64,000 nt of DNA from Bacteroidota bacterium (GCA_947457395.1 CANGVA010000001.1:1-64000), one strand, 5' to 3'; positions 1 through 9,100 are shown, counted from the stretch's first letter. Notes: generated by a model from the letters alone, not told the origin. Numbers and translations are program-made.

Positions 1-105
1 ATTTCTTTACGCTCGGCCGTGCGAGAGGAGAGTCCCCGATTGCGCAGCTGTTGCTCGTACCTCGCACATCTGCTGCATCGGGGTAAACTTCTACTCTTTT
101 TGTTG

Positions 106-138
106 CACAAAAAAACCTGTACGTTGCCGCACAGGTTT
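106..138 (-). terminator. Intrinsic terminator of tRNA-Leu
   Basis: On the minus strand an 8-bp stem (AAACCTGT/ACAGGTTT, positions 113-120 and 131-138) is followed by a run of seven T, 15 nt downstream of the tRNA 3' end. This is a classic Rho-independent terminator for the tRNA transcript. Confidence 0.75.
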
Positions 139-153
139 CTCTCGCTTACTGCG

Positions 154-237
154 TGCGCGAGAGGAGAGTCGAACTCCTACAGGTGTTACCCCACTGGCTT
201 CTGAGACCAGCGCGTCTACCAATTTCGCCACCCGCGC
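154..237 (-). tRNA. tRNA-Leu (anticodon CAG)
   Basis: Read on the minus strand, the 84-nt sequence folds as a class II tRNA: acceptor GCGCGGG pairing with CTCGCGC (one G-T wobble), a D-arm containing TTGGTAGACGC, an anticodon stem with loop CTCAGAA giving anticodon CAG, a long variable arm (GGGGTAACACC), a T-arm with TTCGACT and discriminator A. No CCA is encoded. It decodes CUG leucine codons. Its 5' end and 5' flank are partly duplicated upstream at 335-406. Confidence 0.95.
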
Positions 238-406
238 AAAAAAATTAAACTTCCCTACTCAACTTTCGTCTACCTCCCGACAAGTCGGGATTGTTCGTCT
301 AGCTGTTTTTCTTCGAAAAGCAGAGACTCACGAAAATTTCGCCACCCGCGCAAAAAAAATTAAACTTCCCTACTCAACTTTCGTCTACCTCCCGACAAGT
401 CGGGAT
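221..406. repeat. 71-nt direct repeat including the tRNA-Leu 5' end (221-291 and 335-406)
   Basis: The last 17 nt of the tRNA-Leu gene as read on the plus strand (aatttcgccacccgcgc) plus about 54 nt of flank occur twice, 114 nt apart. They are identical except for one extra A in a poly-A run. Each copy carries a perfect 6-bp inverted repeat, TCCCGA-CAAG-TCGGGA (275-290 and 390-405). The 43-nt spacer holds another imperfect hairpin (GCTGTTTTTC/GAAAAGCAG). This looks like a duplicated tRNA-Leu gene of which only the 5' end and leader survive. Confidence 0.85.
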
Positions 407-461
407 GCAAATGTACATGAGCCTGTTTAGCTATGCAAATATGGGGTGTATTTATGGCTAA

Positions 462-2675
462 TTATATTTTCCAGCTAAGGGTGATAAAGAAATTACGCGG
501 GGGTGCTGCAAAAAACACAGGAGTAATGATGCCGGCTGTGGTTCCGTCCGGGCGGTAGTCCACTACATTGCTGAACATACCTGCATTACCCCACGCATTG
601 TAAGTTTGATTGAAGAGGTTATTGACATGAAACGTAAGTGCTACTTGTTGCTTTAGCCATTGTTTAAGCTGTAATCCCAGTCGTAAATCCGTAACCGTGT
701 ATTCCGCAACTGCTGCCGTTTTTGATGAACTGTTGTCTACAAACTGTTGTGATACATACCGTGCGTTGATTTCGGTATACAACCATTCAACCGGGTTAAC
801 TCGTATGCCTTGGTTCACTATTACTGAAGGTGTAAGTGCAGGCGTGGTTTCTTTATATGTAAATCCGGCACTGCTAAAAGTACTGTCGGTGTAAAATTGT
901 GTAATCTCTTGTATGCGGTTATGGCTGTAGTTGCCTGCATGTATTAGTGTAAAATACTTATTTATTTTCCAGGTCACATCAAGCTCCAATCCGCTGCGCG
1001 TGCTGGCTGCCACGTTTGTAGTAATCGGATAACCAAAAGCATTAACCTGGCCGGTATTGATAATGGCATTGGTAAAATCCATGTAGTACACATTCGCATT
1101 CAGTTGCAGTGAACGCGTATTCATGCGCACACCGGTTTCCATATCGGTTACATACTCCGGTTTTATGTCATCCTGCTTTACGTTACGTGTGGCATAATCA
1201 TCCTGAAAATAATCAAAACGGGTAGGTTCACGCCCTGTCATTCCTGCCATTGCATAAATATCTGTGTACTCATTGATGCTGAACTTACCACCCACTTTCG
1301 GATTTATAAAGGTCCACTGCATATTTTCAGAAGTAAAAGGTGGTGCCGCATATTGCATGGTTTGTGCGCTATAACGGAAAAAGGCCGAACGCACCTGCAC
1401 ATCTCCGAAAACGGAGGCGCGGGCTGTTAGGTTATAACTTGCTTTTACAAACGCTGATGCCTCTTGCTTATAACCGGTATTAAAATATACACGATGTCCG
1501 CCTGAAAAACCTGAAGGAAATACATCCATGCGTTGTACCTCCATAAAATGATCAGCAGTAAAACTGTTTACATGAATACCTGCATCTACTTTTAACTTTT
1601 CGCCATGATAGTAGTAGTTGGCAAACCCGCCATAAAATTGTTGGTCAAGCCGGTAAGAAACCAATGCATTGGTTTCGCGTATGGTATCTGCACCAACAAT
1701 GGGCTCAGGCATATTGTAAAACGAGTAAGTGAATAACGATGATGCCGGAAAATACACCTGAAATTGTGGAGCATTGCCCCTCACATAATAAGCCGAGGCA
1801 TTGATTCCTGACTTCAGTGAGAAACTGCGCTGATATTGCAATTGGAAAAAATGCTGCTGAAAATGATCACGCTCGCCTTGCGTGAGTGTGTTGGCTCTTC
1901 GGTTGGTTTTTAAAGTGGCCTCATCCGCTCCGATGTAGGCCAGTTGAGACCGTGCATCACCACCCCATGCGTTCAGTTTAAGAACCGACTTGGTACCAAA
2001 ACGTGCAGCGCTAAACATATAAGAAGTTATTTGGCTGCCCGAACGCTCGCGGAAACCATCAGTTGCCAAATTGGATAGACGCACATACATGGCATATTTA
2101 TCTTTTATTCTTCCGCTCTGTGCTTCGGCTGTTATTCTGCGTGTATTAAATGATCCATAGCCTATGTTCATTTCGGCCTCAGCTTTATCGGTCAACGTAC
2201 GTGTTAGGATATTAATACTGCCACCGAAAGCTGCCGTACCGTTGGTAGATGTGCCCACGCCCCGTTGAATTTGAATGGAATGAGCACTGCTAGCCAAATC
2301 AGCAAAGTTGTTAAAAAAAGTGCCTTGATTTTCGGGGTCGTTCACAGGCACACCGTTAACGGTAAGGTTAATACGGCTTTGGTCCATGCCCCTTAGCCTG
2401 AAAAAGCTGTAGCCTACTCCGGTGCCATTATCACTATATGCATGTATGGCGGGCGTATTTTGCAATACATTCGGCAAATCGGCCCCGTAGTAAATTTGTT
2501 TTAATTGTGCGGCTGTAATATTGGTATAGGTAACAGGTATATTTTTTCCGGCCCGAATACCTACGAGCACTACTTCCTGAATGGTTTTACCGGTTAATGT
2601 GTCGGCAACAGGTTGTGAGTGGCCAATCTGAATAAGGAAGTAACTCACACACATCAATAATGAAAAACGTAACAT
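462..2675 (-). CDS. TonB-dependent outer-membrane receptor, probable thiamine(-derivative) transporter
   Basis: A 737-residue TonB-dependent receptor. It has a signal peptide (about residues 1-20, ending at a GHSQ site), a short TonB-box-like segment (TIQEVVLVG), a plug domain (about 45-160, with RLRGMDQSRINLTVNGVP and the GTAAFGGSINI plug end) and a 22-strand barrel ending in aromatic-rich LSWKI. It lacks the N-terminal carboxypeptidase-regulatory domain found in the other two receptors here. The leader carries a TPP riboswitch with a terminator hairpin between switch and ATG. Riboswitch-controlled receptors of this kind (called OMR1 in comparative work on Bacteroidetes) are predicted to import thiamine or its precursors across the outer membrane. 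The family call is firm; the substrate is inferred from the riboswitch. Confidence 0.9.
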   Translation of the reverse strand: MLRFSLLMCVSYFLIQIGHSQPVADTLTGKTIQEVVLVGIRAGKNIPVTYTNITAAQLKQIYYGADLPNVLQNTPAIHAYSDNGTGVGYSFFRLRGMDQSRINLTVNGVPVNDPENQGTFFNNFADLASSAHSIQIQRGVGTSTNGTAAFGGSINILTRTLTDKAEAEMNIGYGSFNTRRITAEAQSGRIKDKYAMYVRLSNLATDGFRERSGSQITSYMFSAARFGTKSVLKLNAWGGDARSQLAYIGADEATLKTNRRANTLTQGERDHFQQHFFQLQYQRSFSLKSGINASAYYVRGNAPQFQVYFPASSLFTYSFYNMPEPIVGADTIRETNALVSYRLDQQFYGGFANYYYHGEKLKVDAGIHVNSFTADHFMEVQRMDVFPSGFSGGHRVYFNTGYKQEASAFVKASYNLTARASVFGDVQVRSAFFRYSAQTMQYAAPPFTSENMQWTFINPKVGGKFSINEYTDIYAMAGMTGREPTRFDYFQDDYATRNVKQDDIKPEYVTDMETGVRMNTRSLQLNANVYYMDFTNAIINTGQVNAFGYPITTNVAASTRSGLELDVTWKINKYFTLIHAGNYSHNRIQEITQFYTDSTFSSAGFTYKETTPALTPSVIVNQGIRVNPVEWLYTEINARYVSQQFVDNSSSKTAAVAEYTVTDLRLGLQLKQWLKQQVALTFHVNNLFNQTYNAWGNAGMFSNVVDYRPDGTTAGIITPVFFAAPPRNFFITLSWKI

Positions 2676-2696
2676 AATTTAGAACAAAACGGTTAA

Positions 2697-2725
2697 ACAA
2701 AAACAGCAACCGGGGTTGGTTGCTG
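2697..2725 (-). terminator. Riboswitch-linked intrinsic terminator
   Basis: On the minus strand a perfect 8-bp stem (CAGCAACC/GGTTGCTG, 2704-2711 with 2718-2725) is followed by TTTTTGTTT, 22 nt before the receptor ATG. Its place between the TPP aptamer and the start codon suggests premature termination when TPP is bound. Confidence 0.7.
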
Positions 2726-2749
2726 CAGATAATTGTTTACCACTTGGAA

Positions 2750-2794
2750 GTGAATACGCATTGTTGTGCATTCACCGAAAAGCTATGCTTTTCG
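2750..2794 (-). promoter_or_regulatory. Two expression-platform hairpins between TPP aptamer and terminator
   Basis: Just downstream of the aptamer on the minus strand are a perfect 7-bp hairpin (CGAAAAG/CTTTTCG, 2776-2794) and a longer near-perfect one (GTGAAT...ATTCAC, 2750-2775). They sit where anti-terminator or linker structures would be expected. The pairing is visible; which structure competes with the terminator is not resolved by eye. Confidence 0.4.
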
Positions 2795-2795
2795 T

Positions 2796-2867
2796 CTTAT
2801 CCCTTCGCGGGCATTACCCCGATCAGGTTCCAAGGGTATTATCTCAGACTTGTTACAGCCACCCCTA
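2796..2867 (-). promoter_or_regulatory. TPP riboswitch (THI element)
   Basis: The minus strand carries the conserved TPP aptamer blocks in order: GGGGTGGC, then CTGAGATAATACCC, then GAACCTGATC, then GGTAATGCC and GCGAAGGGA. These match the thi-box consensus almost base for base. The aptamer lies about 120 nt upstream of the TonB-receptor start on the same strand, followed by two hairpins and an intrinsic terminator. It should repress the receptor when intracellular thiamine pyrophosphate is high. Confidence 0.95.
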
Positions 2868-2979
2868 AAGACAGCTGCAAATGTATAAGCAGGTCTGAAA
2901 AAAACAAATAAGGAAATATTATTGCGTAAAATACGAATCGGAATGCCTTGCGTTGAGCAATTTTGGTTAAGGCAAAAAA

Positions 2980-3005
2980 AATCCCGATAACTAACTATCG
3001 GGATT
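2980..3005 (-). terminator. Intrinsic terminator after secG
   Basis: A perfect 10-bp stem (AATCCCGATA/TATCGGGATT, loop ACTAAC) lies 11 nt beyond the secG stop. On the minus strand it is followed by seven T. It closes the gltA-lptE-secG run of genes. Confidence 0.85.
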
Positions 3006-3016
3006 TTAATTATTTT

Positions 3017-3388
3017 TTATTGAGCGGGCGCTGCATTTGGATCAGGTTGAGCACCCTGTTGAGCAGGTGCTGCTGCCGGAGCCTGTTGCTGTGGCGCTGC
3101 CGGAACAACCGTGTTTTCAATATTTTCTTTTATTCTGCTGTCAACCGTGTTTGTGGTTGCCTCACCGTAAGGGCGAAAGAAATTGCTTCCTAAGGCTAAA
3201 ACAATGAGTGTTGCTGCTAAAATCCAGGTGGCTTTTTCAACCACATCAGTACTTCTTTTTACTCCCATAATCTGGTTGGGCGCAACAAAGTTGGCGGCAA
3301 TACCTCCACCTTTTGGGTTTTGAATTAAAACAATCAGGGTGAGTAAGATACACGCTGCAATAATTACTATAGATACAAATACAAACAT
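3017..3388 (-). CDS. secG: Preprotein translocase subunit SecG
   Basis: A 123-residue inner-membrane protein with two transmembrane helices (about residues 1-22 and 52-72) flanking the conserved cytosolic segment LIQNPKGGGIAANF and the GVKRSTDVVEKATW motif. These are diagnostic of SecG, the small non-essential subunit that helps SecYE/SecA export unfolded proteins. The C-terminal tail is rich in Ala, Pro and Gln, as is common in Bacteroidota SecG. It follows the TPR-like gene by 2 nt, so the two are co-transcribed; a strong terminator follows. Confidence 0.93.
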   Translation of the reverse strand: MFVFVSIVIIAACILLTLIVLIQNPKGGGIAANFVAPNQIMGVKRSTDVVEKATWILAATLIVLALGSNFFRPYGEATTNTVDSRIKENIENTVVPAAPQQQAPAAAPAQQGAQPDPNAAPAQ

Positions 3389-3390
3389 AA

Positions 3391-4248
3391 TCAGTCTTTA
3401 TTTTCGGTTTTTATTTTTTGAATAAGGGATGCAAAGTAAGCCATTTTGTGAGGATAAATCAAGCATAATTTTTCGTAGGTTCTGATGGCTTTTTTATAGT
3501 GCCCCTGCTTGTAGTAAATATTTGCAAGTGTTTCTGTTACAAGGTCTTCATCTTCTTCAACACTTTGCTTGGCCACATTAACCGGGTTATAAAATTCTGC
3601 TTTAGGTCGGCTTATGCTGGGGTTTTCACGAATAAATTTATCTAATATGTTTTCAAAATCATGAACATTGGAAACCGGCCTAGCCATGCTTTCCTTTATT
3701 TCTTCAGCTATTTGGTTGTTTTCAATGCCCGCATCTGATTCGGGCAGGATTTGTTTGCCATCATCAGTGTTAACATCAACCTCTTCTGCCGTAACCGCTT
3801 CCTGATTTTCGCTGCGCTGCAGCCACTCTAAAAACGTTAATTCCTGAATGGTTTCTTCGGTTACCGGTATTAATGTTTCAATGGCTTCTGTCTTTTCTAC
3901 TTCTCGGTTGGCAGGGGCATCCTCGACCGGCAATTCAATTAAAACCGGGTCTTCTGTTTTAACAGGTATGCTTACCTCAGGCAAAACAGAAATGGCGGGG
4001 GCGTTTTTCTCTGCCTTAATATCATGAATATAGGCATATAGCACCTCTCTGTCGGGCACAATTAATGCCGTGTTTTTTAGCTGTTTTTCAAACTCATAAT
4101 GCTTTTGGGAGTAAAGCGCTTTAGTTAAAATGCTGTGTGCTTGTTGCAGGTAAGGAAAATCTGTAATAATACCTTTCAGTGCCTGTATATGCACTTTCTC
4201 CAGATTTTCGGGATGCTCAACTAAGGTAATGAATTCTGACTTGTTCAC
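3391..4248 (-). CDS. Conserved Bacteroidota protein with C-terminal TPR-like motif
   Basis: A 285-residue soluble protein. The N-terminal 75 residues are helical (DFPYLQQAHSILTKAL and DREVLYAYI segments). The middle (about 85-185) is acidic and low complexity. The C-terminus has FIRENPSIS, KAEFYNP and one tetratricopeptide-like helix pair (LANIYYKQGHYKKAIRTYEK). The same C-terminal block recurs in proteins encoded between lptE and secG in other Bacteroidota, so it probably has a conserved but unknown envelope or secretion role. No catalytic motif is visible. It ends 2 nt before secG. Confidence 0.75.
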   Translation of the reverse strand: MNKSEFITLVEHPENLEKVHIQALKGIITDFPYLQQAHSILTKALYSQKHYEFEKQLKNTALIVPDREVLYAYIHDIKAEKNAPAISVLPEVSIPVKTEDPVLIELPVEDAPANREVEKTEAIETLIPVTEETIQELTFLEWLQRSENQEAVTAEEVDVNTDDGKQILPESDAGIENNQIAEEIKESMARPVSNVHDFENILDKFIRENPSISRPKAEFYNPVNVAKQSVEEDEDLVTETLANIYYKQGHYKKAIRTYEKLCLIYPHKMAYFASLIQKIKTENKD

Positions 4249-4302
4249 TTTTGGCCTGCTTCAACCCACGAAGTAAATAAAAAAATATGAATACAGGTAG
4301 CC

Positions 4303-4824
4303 CTACCAATTAATAAAAGCTTTGTTAAACACATCAGTTACCATCATATCGGTTACCTTTGTAATTAATTCGTTTTCTACGGCTGCAAAATTCTGTGAGG
4401 AGGGAAAGTCTACAAAGTTGGTAAAGGTTTGCGTAAAATTCTTTGTTTCATCCTTTTTGTTCTCAAAAGTTATTTCAGCGGTAATGGTTAGTCTGTTTAC
4501 AGCATTTGCTTGATTGCCCTGAACGGCCACAGGAGCAGTGCGGTAATCCGTTATCTTACCACTAAACTGCAAGTCACCGTCTGCTTGTGCCAGTTTTAAT
4601 TGTGTTTCGTTAATAAACTTAGTTTTCAGTTTTTCTGTAAGTATCTGGCTCAAGGTTGGAGCCACAATACTTGCAGTGTTTGAAATATAGCTTACAGAGA
4701 AAGTCTTCGCATCAGGCGGCACGGACGCTCCGGTATGAGAATAGAATCCGCAACCTGAAAGCGTTAGCGACAAAACAGCCGCTGCACTAAAAATGGTGAT
4801 CAGATAAATGACCGAACGCATCAT
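4303..4824 (-). CDS. lptE: LPS-assembly lipoprotein LptE-like
   Basis: A 173-residue lipoprotein: hydrophobic leader with lipobox LSGC (lipidated Cys about 25) followed at once by GFYS, the typical mature start of Bacteroidota LptE. The body matches the family: SYISNTASIVAPTLS, then LTEKLKTKF, then GDLQFSGKITDYR. LptE plugs the LptD barrel and helps place lipopolysaccharide in the outer leaflet. It starts 6 nt after the citrate synthase stop and precedes the TPR-like gene and secG. The assignment relies on motifs and on the usual lptE-secG neighbourhood. Confidence 0.82.
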   Translation of the reverse strand: MMRSVIYLITIFSAAAVLSLTLSGCGFYSHTGASVPPDAKTFSVSYISNTASIVAPTLSQILTEKLKTKFINETQLKLAQADGDLQFSGKITDYRTAPVAVQGNQANAVNRLTITAEITFENKKDETKNFTQTFTNFVDFPSSQNFAAVENELITKVTDMMVTDVFNKAFINW

Positions 4825-4830
4825 GAATGC

Positions 4831-6153
4831 TTAGGCCGAAGCTTTTGATTTTGCTATCTGGGCTTTAAGCCAATCAGTAGTTACTGATTTTGGTCTTTCA
4901 AGTGGCAATCCAAGAGCACGATCCCAAATAAGCGATGCCAACACACCCAAGGCTCTAGATACGCCAAACAATACTGTATAAAAATCGTATTCCTTCATGC
5001 CATAGTGCACCAGCAAAGCACCGGAGTGTGCATCTACGTTAGGCCATGGGTTTTTAATTTTTTTGATGTTTCCTAAAATACCAGGAGTTACATCATAAAT
5101 ATCCCAAACAATATTCACCAACTCATCTGTTGGCATATGTTTTTTGGCAAATTCCATTTGTGCAGTAAAACGTGGGTCGGTTTTGCGCAATACGGCATGG
5201 CCATAACCAGGAACTACTTTACCGGATTCAATTGTTTTGTTGAGGTAATCTTCTATTTGTTTTTTGCTTGGTTTGCCACCACCCAGTTCATTTTGCAATT
5301 CCAAAACCCAGCGGATTACTTCCTGATTGGCTAACCCGTGTAAAGGTCCTGCAAGACCATTCATGGCAGCAGAGAAAGCAAGATAAGGATCACTCAGCGC
5401 TGAACCTACCAGATGTGTGGTATGCGCAGATACATTGCCTCCTTCGTGGTCGGCATGAATTACCATATACAAACGCATTAACTCCTTGAATCCATCATCA
5501 TCTCCATACCCAAGCATATGAGCAAAGTTTGCAGCCCAGTCTAATTTTGGATTTGGCTCAATATGCTCATTATTTTTATACATTCTTCTGTAAATGTAGG
5601 CCGCAACGCGCGGCAGGCGAGCAATCAGATTCATTGAATCTTCAAAGGTGTAAATCCAGTAATCTTTTTTATTAACACCTTTGCGGTAAGCAGCCGCAAA
5701 CTCCGATTCTGTTTGCATAGCCATAATGGCTGCAGAAAACTGAGTCATTGGGTGTGTATTCACCGGGAATGCATCAATTACATTAAAAACGTGCTTAGGC
5801 ACCACTGCTCTTTTGGTCCAGTTGCTGCCTACTTCATACATCTCATCATAAGTAGGAATTTCTCCCATTAACATCAGGTAAAACAGGCCTTCGGGCAATG
5901 GTTCATCGGTTCCTTCCAGGCGTGGTAATTTTTCTTTCAACTCAGGAATGCTATAACCCCTGAAACGAATGCCTTCTTCTGCATCCAGTAAGGATGTTTC
6001 GGTAATCAGGCCTATCATACCCTTCATACCTGAAGAGACAGAATCCAATGTGTAGGAGCCAAGCGGATGGGCAGCATTTTCTTTTAAAAACTCTTTAATT
6101 TCCTGTGCTTTTGGTAGCGCAACTTCTGCAAATTTGTTTTTAATATGATCCAT
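4831..6153 (-). CDS. gltA: Citrate synthase, eukaryotic-like (Si) type
   Basis: A 440-residue enzyme that condenses acetyl-CoA with oxaloacetate to citrate. The catalytic motifs are present: [14 protein letters not shown] (first His), [15 protein letters not shown] (second His) and [10 protein letters not shown] (Asp). [10 protein letters not shown] near the N-terminus and [18 protein letters not shown] fit the mitochondrial-type family; the usual bacterial NADH-sensitive type is shorter and differently spaced. It lies 6 nt upstream of lptE on the same strand, so the TCA-cycle gene is read together with envelope genes. Confidence 0.94.
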   Translation of the reverse strand: MDHIKNKFAEVALPKAQEIKEFLKENAAHPLGSYTLDSVSSGMKGMIGLITETSLLDAEEGIRFRGYSIPELKEKLPRLEGTDEPLPEGLFYLMLMGEIPTYDEMYEVGSNWTKRAVVPKHVFNVIDAFPVNTHPMTQFSAAIMAMQTESEFAAAYRKGVNKKDYWIYTFEDSMNLIARLPRVAAYIYRRMYKNNEHIEPNPKLDWAANFAHMLGYGDDDGFKELMRLYMVIHADHEGGNVSAHTTHLVGSALSDPYLAFSAAMNGLAGPLHGLANQEVIRWVLELQNELGGGKPSKKQIEDYLNKTIESGKVVPGYGHAVLRKTDPRFTAQMEFAKKHMPTDELVNIVWDIYDVTPGILGNIKKIKNPWPNVDAHSGALLVHYGMKEYDFYTVLFGVSRALGVLASLIWDRALGLPLERPKSVTTDWLKAQIAKSKASA

Positions 6154-6281
6154 GTTTGATTGAAAAAAATTGTTTTTTAAATGTTTTGGTTAAATATAAT
6201 ATTCAAAACCGCCCAAAATTAGTATTTGTTTTTAAGAAAACGGCATTGCATATAAAATATTCATAGCAATGAATGAAACAC

Positions 6282-6635
6282 CTACTTTTTATCTGATTTA
6301 TTATAGGTTAGTAAACGATGAATAAAAAAAGAGCTAATGGTTAATATGCCTGCAAAAAAGAAAATTAATGCCGGGGTTTCAAAGTTGAATAAAAAGAATT
6401 CACCAAGCATCCATGTGCCATTAGCTGCAATCCAAAGGCATACCGCCACATTGGGTAAAAAGAGTCGCTTGTTATGGCGGGTTTTCCAGGCCAAATGTAA
6501 AGCCACAATAACAGTAGGTGCAACCATTAATACTGCACCCGCTTTAAATTTAATGAGCCAGCACGCATCTTTAAGCAGCCACAAAATAATGTGGAGGTTT
6601 TCATATTGCCGGAGGTTTTTCATAACAGCGTGCAA
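6282..6635 (-). CDS. Small four-helix membrane protein of unknown function
   Basis: A 117-residue protein with about four hydrophobic segments (roughly 14-30, 36-52, 60-80 and 84-108). Patterns LWLLKDACW and WIAANGTWMLGEF recur in short Bacteroidota membrane proteins of unknown role. A second in-frame ATG (MKNLRQYE, residue 5) is an alternative start. It is monocistronic, convergent with nothing and divergent from the TonB receptor. I infer no function beyond an inner-membrane location. Confidence 0.7.
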   Translation of the reverse strand: MHAVMKNLRQYENLHIILWLLKDACWLIKFKAGAVLMVAPTVIVALHLAWKTRHNKRLFLPNVAVCLWIAANGTWMLGEFFLFNFETPALIFFFAGILTISSFFIHRLLTYNKSDKK

Positions 6636-6729
6636 TATGCAATATTCTTTTGTTTTATAAACAGGGTATTGCTAAGGATGCAGAGTTTATGCTATTCTGA
6701 AGTTTTTATGTAATTTCGGTTTTTAAACC

Positions 6730-9072
6730 ATGAATATACGGCTTCTCTGCATGTTTGTTTTCGCCCTACCGGCCGCCTTGAAGGGGCAGCAGGCCATCGT
6801 TAGTGGACTGGTAAAGGATATTAAAACAAATGAGCCCGTTAAAATGGTTTCTGTTAAATCTGATGATGGCAAAACTACAATTGCAGATTCCAACGGATAT
6901 TTCAAGATAAAGGTTGCGCCCGGCAAGCGTATGCTCCGGTTCAATTCTGTTGGCTATGTAACCACAGAGCAGTTTGTGCGTGTTGCAGAGGAAGATCAGA
7001 TAACAGTTAGGGTTTATATGGAGCCTTATATTAATGAATTAAACCGAACTGTAATTACAGCCAGCAAGCACGAAAAGGAAGTGGCCAGAGAAGCAGTATC
7101 TATTAACATTATCAAACCATCCTTAATCAGGAATACCAATGCTAATACCTTATCCGATGTAATGAACCGTGTGCCGGGTGTAAGCGTAGTAGAGGGTCAG
7201 GCGCTAATCAGAGGAGGTGTGGGCTGGTCCTATAATGTAGGCAGCAGGGTTATGGTGTTATTGGATGATATGCCCATGATGGGAGGAGATGTTGGAGATG
7301 TGCAATGGGATTTAATGCCCATTGAAGCGGCTGAGCAAATAGAAGTTATTAAAGGCCCAAGCTCTGTTTTGTATGGTAACTCTGCTTCCAGCGGCACCAT
7401 TGCATTGCAAACCGGGTGGCCCACCAACAAGCCGCAAACTTATATACAAACCTATCAGGGTATATTTGACAACCCCAGACGTAAATCAGCTATTTGGTGG
7501 GAGCGTACCTCTCAACCATTTACAACAGGGGCCTTTTTGGTACACAAGCAAAAATTTGGTCAGTTTGATTTGGTGGTGAGCACGAACCTGAATGCCGAGC
7601 GAAGTTATATTGAACAGAATGACCAATACAGGGCCAGAACATATTTTAAAACACGCTATAGGTCACAGAAAATACCTGGCTTAGCCACCGGTGTAAACGG
7701 CACATTTATGCTTAAGAAAGGTGGAAGGTTTTTTCTTTGGGAAGATGCCGACAGCAATATACTCAGGCCATTTGCCGGATCAACCGGCCAGGATTTTTAC
7801 CGTATTTGGTCATTAGACCCTCATCTGACTTACACGCACGGCAACAAATATACCCTTTCATTAAAAATGCGTCATTACAATATTACCCGGTTTGTTGATA
7901 CGGTAGCTTTTCCGGGCGAGAATGATGCTGTAGCCAATCTGCAGGCTTATGATGTGAATTTTAATCGCAGGTGGTTTAAAGGTTTCAACACCATTAGTGG
8001 GGTTTATATAACAAGGGTTTGGGCCGTTGGCAATGTTTATCCGGGCAATCAGACAGCATATTCGGCAGCTGCCTTTACACAATTGGAGTATCAGCATGGT
8101 CGCTGGAACACATCTGCAGGTTTACGCTATGAGTTTAATGCACAAGGACCGATAGAAGAAACCCAACGCCCTTTGTTCAGGGCAGGCTTAAACTATCAGG
8201 CCAGCAAAAACACTTTTTTTAGGGCTTCCTATGGCGAGGGGTTTAGGTTTGCAACCATTGCCGAAAGGCTGGTTGAAGATCGTGTAGCATCTCTGGAGGT
8301 CTTGCCAAACCCAAATCTGCAAAGCGAAAGAGGCTGGTACACTGAAATAGGCATTAAACGTGGATTTAAAATTAGTAATTTTAATGGTACGTTAGATGCC
8401 TGTTTTTTCTGGCAAGAGTATCAAAATCTAATTCAGTTTCAGTTTAAGCAATGGGTAAGAGATAGTTTTTATATTGATTACAGCGTAATTCCTCCGCAGT
8501 TCTATTCATTCCCAGGTAAAATAGGTTTTAAAGCCACCAACTTCCCCAATACCCGCACAGCAGGGATGGAGTTTGCAATAGATGGCGAGGGCAGTATAGG
8601 CGAGTTTTATATTAGCACCCTCTGCGGCTATACCTATACCTTTCCGGTTGATTTGGACTCCGCATCTAACCTTAAGGCTTTTGGTCCTTACATGCGGGCT
8701 TTCTTTAATGGCCTTGACGGACTTTCTGCCAACGAAAGAACGGCCATCCTCACCTACCGTAACAGGCATTTGGTTAAGACGGATATTGAAGTAAGGTATA
8801 AAAAACTGAGTATTGGTTATAATTCTCAATACTACAGTGTATATGAAAAAATAGATGCACCATTATATACGCTCATACCCGGCATTGATAATTTTTTAAA
8901 TAATGTTGGCGCAGGAGATTGGATACACAATATCAGAACATCTTATCAGGCTAGCCAACAAATTACAATTGCACTGCTGGTGAATAATATTGCAAACCGT
9001 GAGTTTGGCACAAGGCCTGCCCGGCTTGATCCGCCAAGAAGCATTAACCTGCAGGTAAGAATTAGCCTATAA
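6730..9072 (+). CDS. TonB-dependent receptor with carboxypeptidase-regulatory-like N-domain
   Basis: A 780-residue outer-membrane receptor: short signal peptide (about 1-20, ending KGQ), a carboxypeptidase-D-regulatory-like beta-sandwich (about 21-100, GLVKDIKTNEPVKMVSVKS and SNGYFKIKVAPG), a plug domain (about 115-235; IRGGVGWSYN, VLLDDMPMMGGDVG and EVIKGPSSVLYG) and a TonB barrel ending IALLVNNIANREFG...LQVRISL. The substrate is not evident and no SusD partner is adjacent. The leader has TAATTTCG at 6711-6718, close to the Bacteroidota -7 element, very near the ATG. Confidence 0.9.
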   Translation: MNIRLLCMFVFALPAALKGQQAIVSGLVKDIKTNEPVKMVSVKSDDGKTTIADSNGYFKIKVAPGKRMLRFNSVGYVTTEQFVRVAEEDQITVRVYMEPYINELNRTVITASKHEKEVAREAVSINIIKPSLIRNTNANTLSDVMNRVPGVSVVEGQALIRGGVGWSYNVGSRVMVLLDDMPMMGGDVGDVQWDLMPIEAAEQIEVIKGPSSVLYGNSASSGTIALQTGWPTNKPQTYIQTYQGIFDNPRRKSAIWWERTSQPFTTGAFLVHKQKFGQFDLVVSTNLNAERSYIEQNDQYRARTYFKTRYRSQKIPGLATGVNGTFMLKKGGRFFLWEDADSNILRPFAGSTGQDFYRIWSLDPHLTYTHGNKYTLSLKMRHYNITRFVDTVAFPGENDAVANLQAYDVNFNRRWFKGFNTISGVYITRVWAVGNVYPGNQTAYSAAAFTQLEYQHGRWNTSAGLRYEFNAQGPIEETQRPLFRAGLNYQASKNTFFRASYGEGFRFATIAERLVEDRVASLEVLPNPNLQSERGWYTEIGIKRGFKISNFNGTLDACFFWQEYQNLIQFQFKQWVRDSFYIDYSVIPPQFYSFPGKIGFKATNFPNTRTAGMEFAIDGEGSIGEFYISTLCGYTYTFPVDLDSASNLKAFGPYMRAFFNGLDGLSANERTAILTYRNRHLVKTDIEVRYKKLSIGYNSQYYSVYEKIDAPLYTLIPGIDNFLNNVGAGDWIHNIRTSYQASQQITIALLVNNIANREFGTRPARLDPPRSINLQVRISL

Positions 9073-9100
9073 ATGCAAATAGGTTTTGCCCAATCAGGTT

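Noticed and set aside
1-100. Second complete tRNA upstream of tRNA-Leu
   Set aside because: Only a 14-nt match to the acceptor/T-arm exists; no TTCGA loop, anticodon arm or D-arm can be built.
6337-6660. 107-codon plus-strand frame opposite the small membrane protein
   Set aside because: It is antisense to 6282-6635, whose hydrophobic pattern and conserved motifs look real; the plus-strand product has no family features.
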